Notes under the pieces: model-generated
What the model saw: the letters and a program-made list of their open reading frames with translations, nothing else
Told to the model about the DNA's origin: nothing
Databases searched by the model: none
Source of the DNA: Pycnopodia helianthoides
Lineage: Eukaryota > Echinodermata > Asteroidea > Forcipulatida > Asteriidae
Direction: 5' to 3'
Assembly (NCBI GenBank): GCA_032158295.1
Contig: CM063255.1
Span: forward strand, 16,892,094-16,956,093
Length of the DNA stretch: 64,000 nt
Part shown: piece after piece, positions 56,601 through 62,660 of the stretch
Position numbering within the stretch: the stretch's first letter is position 1
Layout of the letters: every line of letters starts with the position of its first letter
Translations under genes and position numbers: made by a program

Positions 56601-57366
56601 TCTTAGCCTGAACTAGGGTCTTTCTCTGATCGATCAGTGAGTGCACCTCACAATATCCACCTGAACATCAGTTAAAGGAAACTGACTTGGTAAATTAAAA
56701 ATAATATCGGGCTGAATTCAGAAAAATGCTCTGGATTAACCAACCAGCTATCAAGCTCTAATGTTGGCGGTCTCCTTATTTCGTTAATATCTTTGTTCTG
56801 GGGTGCCAGTCAGAAGCTCTTCAACCTCAACCTGTAACTGCTGTATAGCCTGGGATCACACCCAAGTTTACAACAATAACAAGTCGCATATCACCTTAAT
56901 GGTCTCCCTCGTCCCCAGGTTGTTTCGTAAACTTGTGTGTGTTCCCTGGCTATACAGCAGTTGCGGGTTCACAATGGCTTCCGACTGGCATTCCTTAACA
57001 AAGATATTGACAAAATAGGGAAACTGCCAACATTAGTCCTAGATAGCTCAGTTGGTGGAGCGTTAATTCGGAAGTCCCAGGTTCAAGCCCCGCTCTGGTC
57101 AATTTTCTTTGGTTCAAGCCCTGCTCCATATCAATTTTTCTTTGTTTAACCCCCCCAAAATTAAAACTGATTTTGCGAGCTAAAAAACAACTTCTCACCA
57201 CATAGTTGCACCGATTCATCCGCCAGAGACTCGCAGTCGTAGGCCAAGTTGCAGGTGAGGCTTTTATGGATGCATATGCCGTGCTCACATTCGAAATCGT
57301 CCTCGTTTTCGCAAGAGGTTGTCTCGTCTTTATAGCGCAGCCTCCCGTCCGTTTGTACAGCACAGC
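29336..57366 (-). CDS. GRL101/RXFP-like GPCR: ~12 LDLa modules, LRR domain, 7TM; 22 exons, 5' end missing, two frame breaks
   Basis: Class A leucine-rich-repeat GPCR of the relaxin-receptor branch, expected at the plasma membrane to sense an extracellular ligand. Twenty-two exons give about 1,142 residues plus a missing N-terminus. Order: eleven phase 1-1 exons with about twelve LDLa modules; LRR N-cap (CSSEGCFC); six LRR exons of exactly 72 bp; a C-cap ([20 protein letters not shown]) running into TM1; TM2-TM6 in one 660-bp exon; TM7 with NPMLY; a Ser/acidic tail ending GASHRNV. The Cys pair bridging TM3 and ECL2 is present (GLCRF, GVCLAL). The DRY position reads L-H-R-L. Twelve LDLa plus LRRs plus 7TM matches the Lymnaea receptor GRL101; vertebrate RXFP1/2 carry a single LDLa. 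Two LDLa exons have a one-base frame break (56336 and 47357), so either the assembly has errors or this copy is disabled. The ligand is unknown. Confidence 0.92.
29877..29938 (-). repeat. Dispersed repeat, shared with 51662-51718
   Basis: GGATTGCACATGACGTCATTGACCACCATCTTTGATG is the reverse complement of the stretch at 51680-51716. Confidence 0.7.
30414..30588 (-). CDS. GPCR exon U: TM7 and start of the tail
   Basis: 175 bp, phase 0 to 1: [36 protein letters not shown]. Contains NPxxY (NPMLY) and a basic membrane-proximal helix. Spliced form ends at ACTGGAG|GTATTA. If that intron is retained the frame runs to a stop at 30316, giving a different, hydrophobic C-terminus. Confidence 0.93.
30924..31583 (-). 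CDS. GPCR exon T: TM2 to TM6
   Basis: 660 bp, phase 0-0. TM2 ([20 protein letters not shown]) has the LAxxD motif. TM3 ends [16 protein letters not shown], so the usual E/D-R-Y is L-H-R-L. TM4 is [21 protein letters not shown]5 [20 protein letters not shown], and TM6 [20 protein letters not shown] has the CWxP motif. Markedly GC-richer than its surroundings, which produces long antisense open frames. Confidence 0.96.
33077..33098 (+). repeat. (AC)n microsatellite
   Basis: About eleven AC units in the GPCR intron between exons S and T. Confidence 0.9.
33184..33385 (+). mobile_element. AAAGGGACACGTTGCCTTGG repeat, copy 2
   Basis: Second copy, in the GPCR intron between exons S and T; ends in GTCCGCCATATGG versus GGTCCGCCATTTTG in copy 1. 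Confidence 0.65.
34472..34670 (-). CDS. GPCR exon S: LRR C-cap and TM1
   Basis: 199 bp, phase 2 to 0. [31 protein letters not shown] is the cysteine-rich hinge typical of RXFP/GRL101 receptors. TM1 follows as [19 protein letters not shown] with the GN motif, then the first intracellular loop NSKRDNR. Donor AACAGG|GTGAGT. Confidence 0.94.
35122..35193 (-). CDS. GPCR exon R: LRR 6
   Basis: 72 bp, phase 2-2: [25 protein letters not shown]. Acceptor TTTTGCAG, donor CGTT|GTGAGT. Confidence 0.93.
35345..35634 (+). mobile_element. SINE, family 1, head-truncated
   Basis: Second copy of the family at 1120-1505: GTGTGTTGTGTTAATGCACG, AAGGTGCTACATAAATGGGT and the end AAAGCGCTATATAAGAACCC followed by TATTATTA. 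Confidence 0.7.
35779..35850 (-). CDS. GPCR exon Q: LRR 5
   Basis: 72 bp, phase 2-2: [25 protein letters not shown]. Contains one NIT glycosylation sequon. Confidence 0.93.
35905..36118. mobile_element. GACCCAG-family MITE, copy 3
   Basis: GTGTGACCCGGACTCTGTGTC, CAAAATGACCCAGAAATAGA and end CCAGGGAGTTTTTAGAGTGA. In the GPCR intron between LRR exons P and Q. Confidence 0.65.
36554..36625 (-). CDS. GPCR exon P: LRR 4
   Basis: 72 bp, phase 2-2: [25 protein letters not shown]. The conserved Asn of the repeat is replaced by Gln. Confidence 0.93.
36735..37075. mobile_element. MITE, same family as 15853-16280, left end lost
   Basis: GGTACCCGCTGTCACCTCAC, a CAGCTGAAACTTTC block, and right end ATCTATGACCCTACCTTTA. 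In the GPCR intron between LRR exons O and P. Confidence 0.65.
37106..37177 (-). CDS. GPCR exon O: LRR 3
   Basis: 72 bp, phase 2-2: [25 protein letters not shown]. Donor CCT|GTAAGT, acceptor TTATAG. Confidence 0.93.
37655..37860. mobile_element. SINE family 3, two heads fused head to head
   Basis: A minus-oriented copy (AACTAGAGCGGGATTTAAAC CTCCGACCTCC) meets a plus-oriented copy (TGCTCAGTTGGTAGAGC to TTTAAATCTCACTCTAGT) near 37760, forming an imperfect palindrome in the GPCR intron between LRR exons N and O. Confidence 0.65.
37886..37957 (-). CDS. GPCR exon N: LRR 2
   Basis: 72 bp, phase 2-2: [26 protein letters not shown] head-to-head SINE pair lies just left of it, in the intron to exon O. 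Confidence 0.92.
38309..38773. mobile_element. TE-like element with G/C-run flanks
   Basis: Left end CAGCGGTGGCGCTACGGGGG, right end CCCAGATTAACAGGTCTGGTGCCGCCACTG. Poly-G and poly-C tracts just inside both ends are typical of a CAGTGGCGGA-ended repeat class. Confidence 0.5.
38910..39000 (-). mobile_element. SINE head fragment, reverse
   Basis: CCTTGCTCAGGGACACAATTG, reverse B box GGATTTCAAACCC and reverse A box GGACCGCTCGGCAACG; body and tail missing. Confidence 0.55.
39330..39401 (-). CDS. GPCR exon M: LRR 1
   Basis: 72 bp, phase 2-2: [25 protein letters not shown]. Canonical LxLxxNxI repeat of 24 residues. Confidence 0.93.
40040..40540. mobile_element. Nested MITEs: palindromic family interrupted by CAATTTCATAGAGC MITE
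   Basis: The outer element (AGCAGGCCTATGGCTGTACA at 40070; GGCCTGCTTTGATCATGACG at right) is the family of 1990-2204. Inside it, about 40288-40512, lies a complete MITE with CCCAATTTCATAGAGCTGCT and AGCAGCTCTTTGAAATTGGG termini. Confidence 0.65.
40525..40668 (-). mobile_element. SINE head fragment, reverse
   Basis: TGTCTTGCTCAAGGATACAA, reverse B box GGGATTCGAACCC (40586-40598) and a reverse A box CACAGTTCGACCACG. Abuts the MITE nest at 40040-40540. Confidence 0.6.
41365..42085. mobile_element. GACCCAG-family MITE, copy 4, with two MITEs nested inside
   Basis: Outer pieces: GGAGTCCGGGTCCGAGAAGC to CAGACCCGGACT, GGGTCAGCCTGACCCAGAAA, and end GGGACCCGGGAGTTTTTAGAGTG. Inserted: an element at 41426-41790 (TTAAAAATGTCCGTAAATTT / AAATTTACGGACATTTTTAA) and one at 41922-42060 (GATTTCACGAAGCGCTAGGA / TTTGGTGAAATC). 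Confidence 0.7.
42136..42402. mobile_element. MITE with ATAGACCGATCCATTAAGC termini
   Basis: ATAGACCGATCCATTAAGCC at left; GCTTAATGGATCGGTCTAT at right, continuing CCCCTTT/AAGGGGC. Interior GC-rich with CGCGCGCACG. Confidence 0.75.
42520..42640 (-). CDS. GPCR exon L: LRR N-terminal cap
   Basis: 121 bp, phase 1 to 2: [20 protein letters not shown] then [20 protein letters not shown]. CxxxxCxCxxxxxxC is an LRRNT cap. The acceptor AAATAG|TTCAGG was chosen because the alternative AG four bases on would create an in-frame stop. A 175-bp tandem duplication begins at the acceptor. Confidence 0.88.
42644..42990 (+). repeat. 175-bp tandem duplication next to LRR N-cap exon
   Basis: TTTCCAAGAAACATCAAACAAAAGCACAGTA at 42644 and 42819, each followed by TTTTGAATCGCCTGT and CTTTTCYTTC blocks. 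The first copy starts 4 bp outside exon L, so the acceptor region is part of the duplicated unit. Confidence 0.8.
43078..43270. mobile_element. MITE, CCAATTTCATAGAGC family
   Basis: CCTAATTTCACACAGCTGCT left, AGCAGCTCTATGAAATCGGG right, with the family core ACAAAATTATGCTTACCGG. Confidence 0.7.
43489..43785. mobile_element. MITE with GGGATTGTGCC termini
   Basis: GGGATTGTGCCCAATACAAGC ATGG..TTTGGCACACAGTCAGAGT at left is mirrored by CTCTGACTGTGTGCCAAA..CATGCTTGTA..GGCACAATTCCC at right. Confidence 0.7.
43961..44086 (-). CDS. GPCR exon K: LDLa module 12
   Basis: 126 bp, phase 1-1: [20 protein letters not shown] then [21 protein letters not shown]. Last LDLa before the LRR domain. The intron to exon J contains the 151-bp satellite. 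Confidence 0.92.
44087..45166. other. GPCR intron sequence left of the satellite
   Basis: Very AT-rich, no coding frame and no repeat recognised. Confidence 0.5.
45167..46072 (+). repeat. 151-bp satellite, six copies
   Basis: Units begin GCAACAACATGTAACCAAAC at 45167, 45318, 45469, 45620, 45771 and 45922, all exactly 151 bp. Very high identity; units 1 and 3 read GCTTTATCGG where 2, 4, 5 and 6 read GCTCAATCGG. Each unit has AAACTTACATG, i.e. a minus-strand GTAAGT. Lies in the GPCR intron between LDLa exons J and K. Confidence 0.95.
46437..46568 (-). CDS. GPCR exon J: LDLa module 11
   Basis: 132 bp, phase 1-1: [20 protein letters not shown] then [12 protein letters not shown] and SHLENC. Core LDLa with a lengthened, degenerate calcium box. 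Donor TGCC|GTAAGG. Confidence 0.9.
47287..47422 (-). CDS. GPCR exon I: LDLa module 10, with a one-base insertion
   Basis: 136 bp, one more than a multiple of three. Frame 1 reads [19 protein letters not shown] and then hits TGA four codons on; the module continues in another frame as [23 protein letters not shown]. An extra base near 47354-47360 explains it and restores six residues between C3 and C4. Splice sites intact. Confidence 0.85.
47423..48839. other. GPCR intron between LDLa exons I and H
   Basis: Low-complexity A-rich stretch (47940-48240) and a T/C-rich stretch whose plus frames are hydrophobic by composition. No gene supported. Confidence 0.5.
48840..49025 (+). mobile_element. 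Possible 3' end of a non-LTR retrotransposon
   Basis: A pyrimidine-rich stretch ends in AATAAATGTGAATTGAATTGAA, a short tandem tail typical of CR1/L2 3' ends. No coding part recognised to its left. Confidence 0.35.
49087..49209 (-). CDS. GPCR exon H: LDLa module 9
   Basis: 123 bp, phase 1-1: [20 protein letters not shown] then [16 protein letters not shown]. The most canonical module of the set. Donor TGCG|GTGAGG. Confidence 0.94.
49273..49308 (+). repeat. GTGGGG microsatellite
   Basis: GGGTGTGGGGGTGGGGGTGG run beside LDLa exon H; candidate G-quadruplex. Confidence 0.85.
49964..50104 (-). CDS. GPCR exon G: divergent Cys-rich (LDLa-like) module 8
   Basis: 141 bp, phase 1-1: [20 protein letters not shown] then [18 protein letters not shown]. 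Six-cysteine spacing is LDLa-like but the calcium-binding acidic residues are replaced, so calcium binding is doubtful. Phase and position place it in the series. Confidence 0.8.
50509..50730. mobile_element. GACCCAG-family MITE, copy 5
   Basis: TCTGGTCAGAATCGACTCAG to TTCTGACCCGGGAGTTGGTTAAAGTGT, with TGACCCAGAAATGGGTCAAA inside. About 90 bp from LDLa exon F. Confidence 0.65.
50815..50940 (-). CDS. GPCR exon F: LDLa module 7
   Basis: 126 bp, phase 1-1: [20 protein letters not shown] then [16 protein letters not shown]. The SDE position reads ADE. Flanked upstream by an (AC)n run next to the acceptor. Confidence 0.9.
51662..51718 (+). repeat. Dispersed repeat, shared with 29877-29938
   Basis: ACGTGTCCATTGTTTTTTCATC then AAAGATGGTGGTCAATGACG; inverted relative to the other copy. 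150 bp left of LDLa exon E. Confidence 0.7.
51864..52076 (-). CDS. GPCR exon E: two LDLa modules (5 degenerate, 6)
   Basis: 213 bp, phase 1-1, the only exon with two modules. The first ([20 protein letters not shown] onward) lacks the N-terminal cysteine and has an altered spacing. The second, [20 protein letters not shown] then [18 protein letters not shown], has extra CxC cysteines. Donor TGCC|GTAAGT. Confidence 0.9.
53158..53280 (-). CDS. GPCR exon D: LDLa module 4
   Basis: 123 bp, phase 1-1: [20 protein letters not shown] then [16 protein letters not shown]. Six cysteines and a complete DCVDGSDE calcium box. Confidence 0.92.
53509..54120. mobile_element. Hairpin MITE, family H2
   Basis: Hairpin 53509-53680 (CAAATATTGACTGCTTCGAG to AGTCAATATTTGTTTTATAACACC) and a far end CAGAATATTTGTAAGGGGTGTTATAA. 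Same plan as H1 but unrelated sequence. Confidence 0.65.
54127..54286. mobile_element. MITE with TATAGACCCCTTRCACAAC termini
   Basis: TATAGACCCCTTACACAACA at left, TGTGCAAGGGGTCTATA at right. Interior also pairs (TTGGGTGTCAACTC / TTGACACCCAAA). Confidence 0.7.
54690..54872. mobile_element. MITE, CCAATTTCATAGAGC family, left end degraded
   Basis: Core CAAAATTATGCTTACCAG and right end AAGCAGCTCTATGAAATTGGGCC as in the other copies. Confidence 0.65.
54937..55072. mobile_element. MITE with ACAGACCCTGCAAGTCTCGCGCG termini
   Basis: AGACCCTGCAAGTCTCGCGC at left, GCGCGAGACTTGCACGGTCT at right; core GTGGGACCAAAGTGGTCCCA. 110 bp left of LDLa exon C. Confidence 0.7.
55185..55301 (-). CDS. GPCR exon C: LDLa module 3
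   Basis: 117 bp, phase 1-1: [20 protein letters not shown] then [18 protein letters not shown]. Complete calcium-box signature (DxxxDCxDGSDE). The donor GTTCGT is weak but keeps the phase. Confidence 0.92.
56274..56383 (-). CDS. GPCR exon B: LDLa module 2, with a one-base deletion
   Basis: 110 bp, where a phase 1-1 exon should be a multiple of three. Frame 1 reads [15 protein letters not shown], then the module continues one frame over as [21 protein letters not shown]. The break lies at about 56332-56342. Splice sites are intact (TTCCAG; TGCG|GTATTT). Extra CxC cysteines recall module 6 in exon E. Confidence 0.85.
56765..57130. mobile_element. SINE family 3, inverted pair
   Basis: 56765-56880 (GGCGGTCTCCTTATTTCGTT, GGGGTGCCAGTCAGAAGC) is the rough reverse complement of 56900-57020, which then runs into a plus head (AGCTCAGTTGGTGGAGC) ending CCCGCTCTGGTCAATTTTC. 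Adjacent to LDLa exon A. Confidence 0.6.
57199..57366 (-). CDS. GPCR exon A: LDLa module 1 (first exon found)
   Basis: 168 bp, phase 1-1. LDLa core from [20 protein letters not shown] to [17 protein letters not shown], six cysteines in canonical order with the terminal DES acidic pair. Because it starts in phase 1, an upstream exon with the start codon and signal peptide is required. Confidence 0.9.
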
Positions 57367-58663
57367 CTGTTTAGTCACAAAACAAATCGATCAGCGAGTT
57401 ATAATTTGGCGTTTCTTACATAGCTTTGGAATCATGCTTTTGTTTTCGTTAAAGCAGCACCATAAAAAGCTGAGATGATTATTGCATGTCTTCTCAAAAT
57501 GGATATCCGAACAGTGTACAAGATGTTCACACCAAATTGCTCACCACTTTTAGGTTAACGTATATTAATACACAACACCACTGTATACAAAAAGAAGGAA
57601 CACATTGGGGGAAAAAAGAAAGAAATGAGGATGAAAAAATGAGGGGAGTATATAAAGTTTTTTCTTTTTAATAAATTTGAAAGAAAACACAACAACACCT
57701 TTTTCGTCTTAAGTTTTAACATTATCAAACTTAAATATTAAACAATTTACAGTAAATATTGTTATACTTTCAGCGCAAACTAAAACTACTACATTTCACG
57801 AACGCAACTTGAAAGCTGTGATTCTTGTTCAAGATAGCCAACAACAACAAAAAAGAGTCACAAATCAGCGGCCGTTTTCTGACACACGGCCGACCGTCCA
57901 CCTTTAACGCCCGATCGAATCACCAGCGAAGGCTGATCCTGTTAAGACCTCATTTTCACGCTGCCGGGTTTTTTTTAGGGGGGAGCAGTTATTTGATAGC
58001 AGTTGGTTAACAGTGACCCCAAGCGGTGTTATAGCTGGCTGCTTATTAGACTGTCAGAAATTATCTGTAATTACACCTCTCCCCGTGCCGATGAAGCGTC
58101 TTTGAAAATAGCCGTTGGGACTGCAACGGCGGTTGGCAAAGTGCAGTTCTGTGGAAGGGCAGGGAACATTTGATATAGTTGTGATTTCTTCTTCGGCGGA
58201 TTATTAACACTTGAATGTTTGCTCCAAAATTGATGCGTTGGTATTAATTGAGCCAGGCTGTGTTATTATTTCCTCCGATGATTGCCGAAGGGCCTGAAAT
58301 GGTTTCATAACGATATACTGGGAATTAGAGCGAATTGATATCAGTCAGTGAGTTCATTTAGATTTCATTCGTTATAATATGTTTCGATTTTTGATTTACG
58401 TGGTTTGCGTGTAACACTTTCCAACTATAGCTGCGCACTATTTTATTTAAAGCCATGCACTGGTAGTACGTCAATCAGTGCGTGGAGCAAGGATTGGGGT
58501 TAACTACACCTTAAATCGGTAAAATAATGCCATACTTTGTGCAATAGTAAGAAGCCTAACTGCATGTTTAAAAAAATTGTATTTTTGCAAAACACTTGAA
58601 ATAGACGCTATGGATTGATGTCATCACGCAACCATCTTTAGAGGTACGACGATGATAAAACAA

Positions 58664-58979
58664 TGGGAAACACACATCTTGTACGCACGGCGCAGAGCGT
58701 GAGCCAATAGATAGGTTGCAGTATGACGTAAATCGGCCATCTTTACGGGCAGTTTGGAACAAACAGTCGTGCGTTTCGTGTGAGAACGGCGTGCAGCACG
58801 CGCGCATTTCACGAAACTCATTGCAGGATTGGTCAGTGAACAACGCGGCTGCGTTAATAAGTTGAGCGTTGACGCACCTGCAAGCCAAAATGCAATTTGC
58901 CCGTAAAGATGGCGTCTACTGGGAACTATCTATGGGAAACGCACATCTTGTACGCACGGCGCAGAGCGTGAGCCAATAG
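58664..58979 (+). repeat. 46-bp direct repeat (58664-58709 and 58934-58979)
   Basis: GGGAAACACACATCTTGTAC GCACGGCGCAGAGCGTGAGCCAATAG occurs twice 270 bp apart with one mismatch; probably the ends of one repeat or a partial duplication. Confidence 0.7.
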
Positions 58980-59174
58980 GCAACCATCTTTCCACCTCTA
59001 GCCGAGCGCGCACTACTCAAATGACGTCAAGAGCATACGGTCTATAATTAAACCACTGACAAAACATCAAAACAACGATTTTTTTTGTTATCAAAAATGT
59101 GGCTAGCTCATTAGGTTGGTTGCACTTTGTCTTTTAACTAAAAACTTGAGAGAAAGAATAAAAACAAGTTTTCA

Positions 59175-59368
59175 CAAAATCCATTTCCGGGTCAGGCTAA
59201 CCTGGTAAAAAAAAGTAGTTAGTAAGTTGGGTTTTTAAACTTGGAGCTTAGATCAACTTCACCCATTTCTGGGTCATTTTGACACAGATTCCGGGTGATG
59301 CTGACCCACAAATGGGTCAGGCCCCACGGAACCCGGATCCGGGTCAATTCTGACAGGAACTATTTTAA
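59175..59368. mobile_element. GACCCAG-family MITE, copy 6
   Basis: TTTCCGGGTCAGGCTAACCT, CACCCATTTCTGGGTCATTT, ACCCACAAATGGGTCAGG, ending CCGGGTCAATTCTGACAGG. Confidence 0.6.
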
Positions 59369-60923
59369 AAAAAAACTTCTAAACACAATTTACCACGATA
59401 GATAATGGATATCAGACAACCTGACACAGTCCAAAGTGGACAGCTGGGAATGACATCTTTATGACGCGACAAACGCCACCAAACAACAAACAGACATGCA
59501 GACTGGCTGGCATTTGAGTAAAACTCCATCCCATTCAGATAGCATTTTAAACTCCCATATGCATCAAATACAACCAAAAATCACTTCTCCCACAAACTGT
59601 CGATTTTAGCCACAATACAAACAACTTAATAATTATGGACAATGACAAACGGGGATTTCAGTCTGATTCACAGTGAGCCCATTAACGAACCGATTAACTC
59701 TTCAGACGGAGAGTTGCCTATACAACCCACTGAACATACAGAAGTAGACTGAATTGCTAGTTTTAAGCGTTTAAAATAATAGCCTTTTTTGGTTCATTGT
59801 GAAGATTGAGAGATCCAGATGATAAATTACATGTCCAGGCAAATGGGCAGCGAATAGTGGGCTAACAGATGGGCGAATAGGGACTCTTTGGTTAAAGGGG
59901 GGAATGCAGAGGGGATGATTTGCCCGAAATTTTACACCTTTAGATAAAACCACGAGTACCAATTTCTTTTACCAGGTGAAAAATATTTCTGCTTATTCTG
60001 TCCATTTTACTTTTCTTCTTGCTGTGCCCTGATTTTCCCCACTGTTTTGCCCAAATTTGGGAGGGCAGTTGCTCCCCTTGCCCCCTGGGCCTTACGCCTA
60101 TTATGAACAAACATAGGAATTGCGATTGGAAAAACAGTCACTCACTCAAATCAGCCCAACAAGGACAATTATTAAACTTTTATAACAGATACCACGTATA
60201 ACGCAGGTAGTTCGAATAATCATAACAAGAGAGAGGTTTACATGAAACCTACATATTTTGTGTATACATTATACATCATAACATACACAAGACATCGCTT
60301 GGCACATCACACAGCGATTAAAATGAAATTTCCACACCAACAATAATATAGTGCCACCATAAGATTGGCAGATTGGCAGCCACTTCAGGGTATTTTTACA
60401 TTCCCCTCGCGGAACGCATCCAGATTTATATCCCTCAATATTTCAACCTGTCTGTGAGTTTCGCTCTCTCTATACTTGGCACGGACAAAATAACATGGTC
60501 GCGGCTACCAACACATTATGATCTCTAATACCAATCAATACTTGTCATATATTTTGAGGCTATTTACCAAGTATCGGTGTCAGAAAATAAATAATCCACC
60601 ACCCCGTGGCACACCCTCGTCCCGTCTTGTTACTGTTTTGATATTTGAGCCATCTCGCCACTCACAAAAAAAAAAAAAAGAAGAAGAGAAAAACCCGACT
60701 AAAGTGTGCTCCGGGGAGCACTGATCATATCATCTGCTTTTTGTTCGGGAAACACGCTTAGAAAATCACCCGATTGTCTAGAGAGATGAACGTCTGAAGA
60801 GTGTTTTTCTTAGTGGAAGAAGCAGGTCTGTCTTTATCACTGCCGCGGGTAAAACCCCCTCTCCCTGCCAGGGCAGACTCATGGAAAATACACCATAGAA
60901 TGTGCACGAACCGGAGATGGTTT

Positions 60924-60970
60924 TGTGTGTGTGTGTGTGTGTGGTGAGAGAGAGAGAGAGAGAGAGAGAG
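60924..60970 (+). repeat. (GT)n(GA)n microsatellite
   Basis: About ten GT followed by thirteen GA dinucleotides. Confidence 0.95.
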
Positions 60971-61979
60971 TGCCCCAAACCAACGGAGCATGCAAGAGGG
61001 TGTAGGAGAGGCAAAAATGTTTCGATTAAAATAACAACTGTATCCGAGGCATGGATTCGAATTAGATTAACCTTTTTTTGTGTTGTGGAAAGGGGGAAAA
61101 GTCAGTCTCGATAGGTCAGAAGTGTGACAGCAACTTGTGGGAGTTGAGTTAGTTAGATTGAAAAGTTAGGAAATGTTGGACGCGTTTAATTTGCTTTAGA
61201 AAGTTGTATGCGATGCTGGTGGTAGACATTCTCATTAACCAAAATATTGGGTTTCTTCATTGCGGAAGAAATTCTGTTTGATGACAGTTTTTAAAAAAAA
61301 CCTTCGTACTTTCCTGTACGATTCCTCGTCAAAGTTTATCTAATTGTCCGGAAATTTTGTTTTTTTTAATTAAAAAAAAAAAAAAAAATTAAAACAAGAA
61401 AATGTGAATAAGAAGGTTCGTAAGTAGTGATAAATGAGTAGTCGGGGGAAAAAAGTAATTTTCAGAAAAATAACAGTTCCAACTAGAAAAGCGAAAGTTG
61501 CGATGGCGAGCTGCTGATAGAAAAACCAATCATTTGACTTTATATGACTATATTTGACTTCATTTGACTATATTACCCTGCAGTTCCTGCAAACATTAAG
61601 AACGTCAGATGAGAAAATCGTGTTTTTTCTATTTCTCTCCTTCTGTTGCATATTGACAGATCAACATCGAGGTCTGATAACAAAACTGAAAATTGGTTGA
61701 ACAAAATGTTCTTGACATCCATTTGTAACTAAAATCATTGGAAGAACGAAGAAATAAACTGTATTATAAAAAATTCATGTAGTTAAAAAGAAGAATCATC
61801 TCAATTTTAAAATCATCTCCTTGGTCGTGAAATGAAGTTTTGTTGAAGGGGGAAAGAAAACGTTTTCAAAGGGAAATTTTATGTCTATCGTGGAAAAATA
61901 CTAGGCACACTATTCGGTTGAAATCAAGGTTACTGTTATTGTTTGTGATTGTTTATTACGGAAGCGAAGTGCCGCCACG

Positions 61980-62660
61980 TGTACATAAATAATAACGTTA
62001 TCATGTACAACATGATAAATTCGAAGTTACTGTGTACGTACTTTATGCGTACAAGATGACTTTATGAACTCACACATTTACTATCATGTACGTACACGGT
62101 AGCTATCATGTACGTATACGATAACTATTGGTAACTATTGTGTACGTACACGATAGCTATCATGTAGGTACACGATCGCACGTATACGACAACTATTGTG
62201 TCCGTACACAGAATAACTATTGCGTACGTACACGATAACTACTGTGTACGTAAACATGAACTATTTTGTATGTACACATTAACGATGTGTCCGTACACGC
62301 GTACAATAAATGATAATTATCATGTACGTACACGATTAAACTTTGGACTTATCGTATGTACACACAAAATAAAGTGCGGCCTGGCGTTCCGTCTCCATGC
62401 GTATACACAACATACAGTAGCCTACTGCATGCCGCACCGCAGCCGGTGCCTTGACCTCACACGTGATTTCCGATGAATACATCCCGACCAAAGGTTGTTG
62501 AAGCTTGTCTGTGATCAAATAATTCCGGTTTTATACATATATACGATATATAGTTTATCGTATACCTACCTACACGTGTGGTCGTGTACGTACATAGTTA
62601 TTGTGTACACACAGGATATGTATCATGTACGTACAATAAATACCATTCACGTACACTATT
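61980..62660. repeat. GTAC-rich degenerate palindromic array
   Basis: Dozens of TGTACGTACACGATAACTAT-like units of about 25-35 bp, each containing GTACGTAC. Irregular spacing and many substitutions. Both strands read alike. Confidence 0.8.

Noticed and set aside
58568..58888. 106-codon cysteine-containing minus ORF
   Set aside because: It overlaps a duplicated repeat segment, lacks splice context and matches no LDLa or other spacing.
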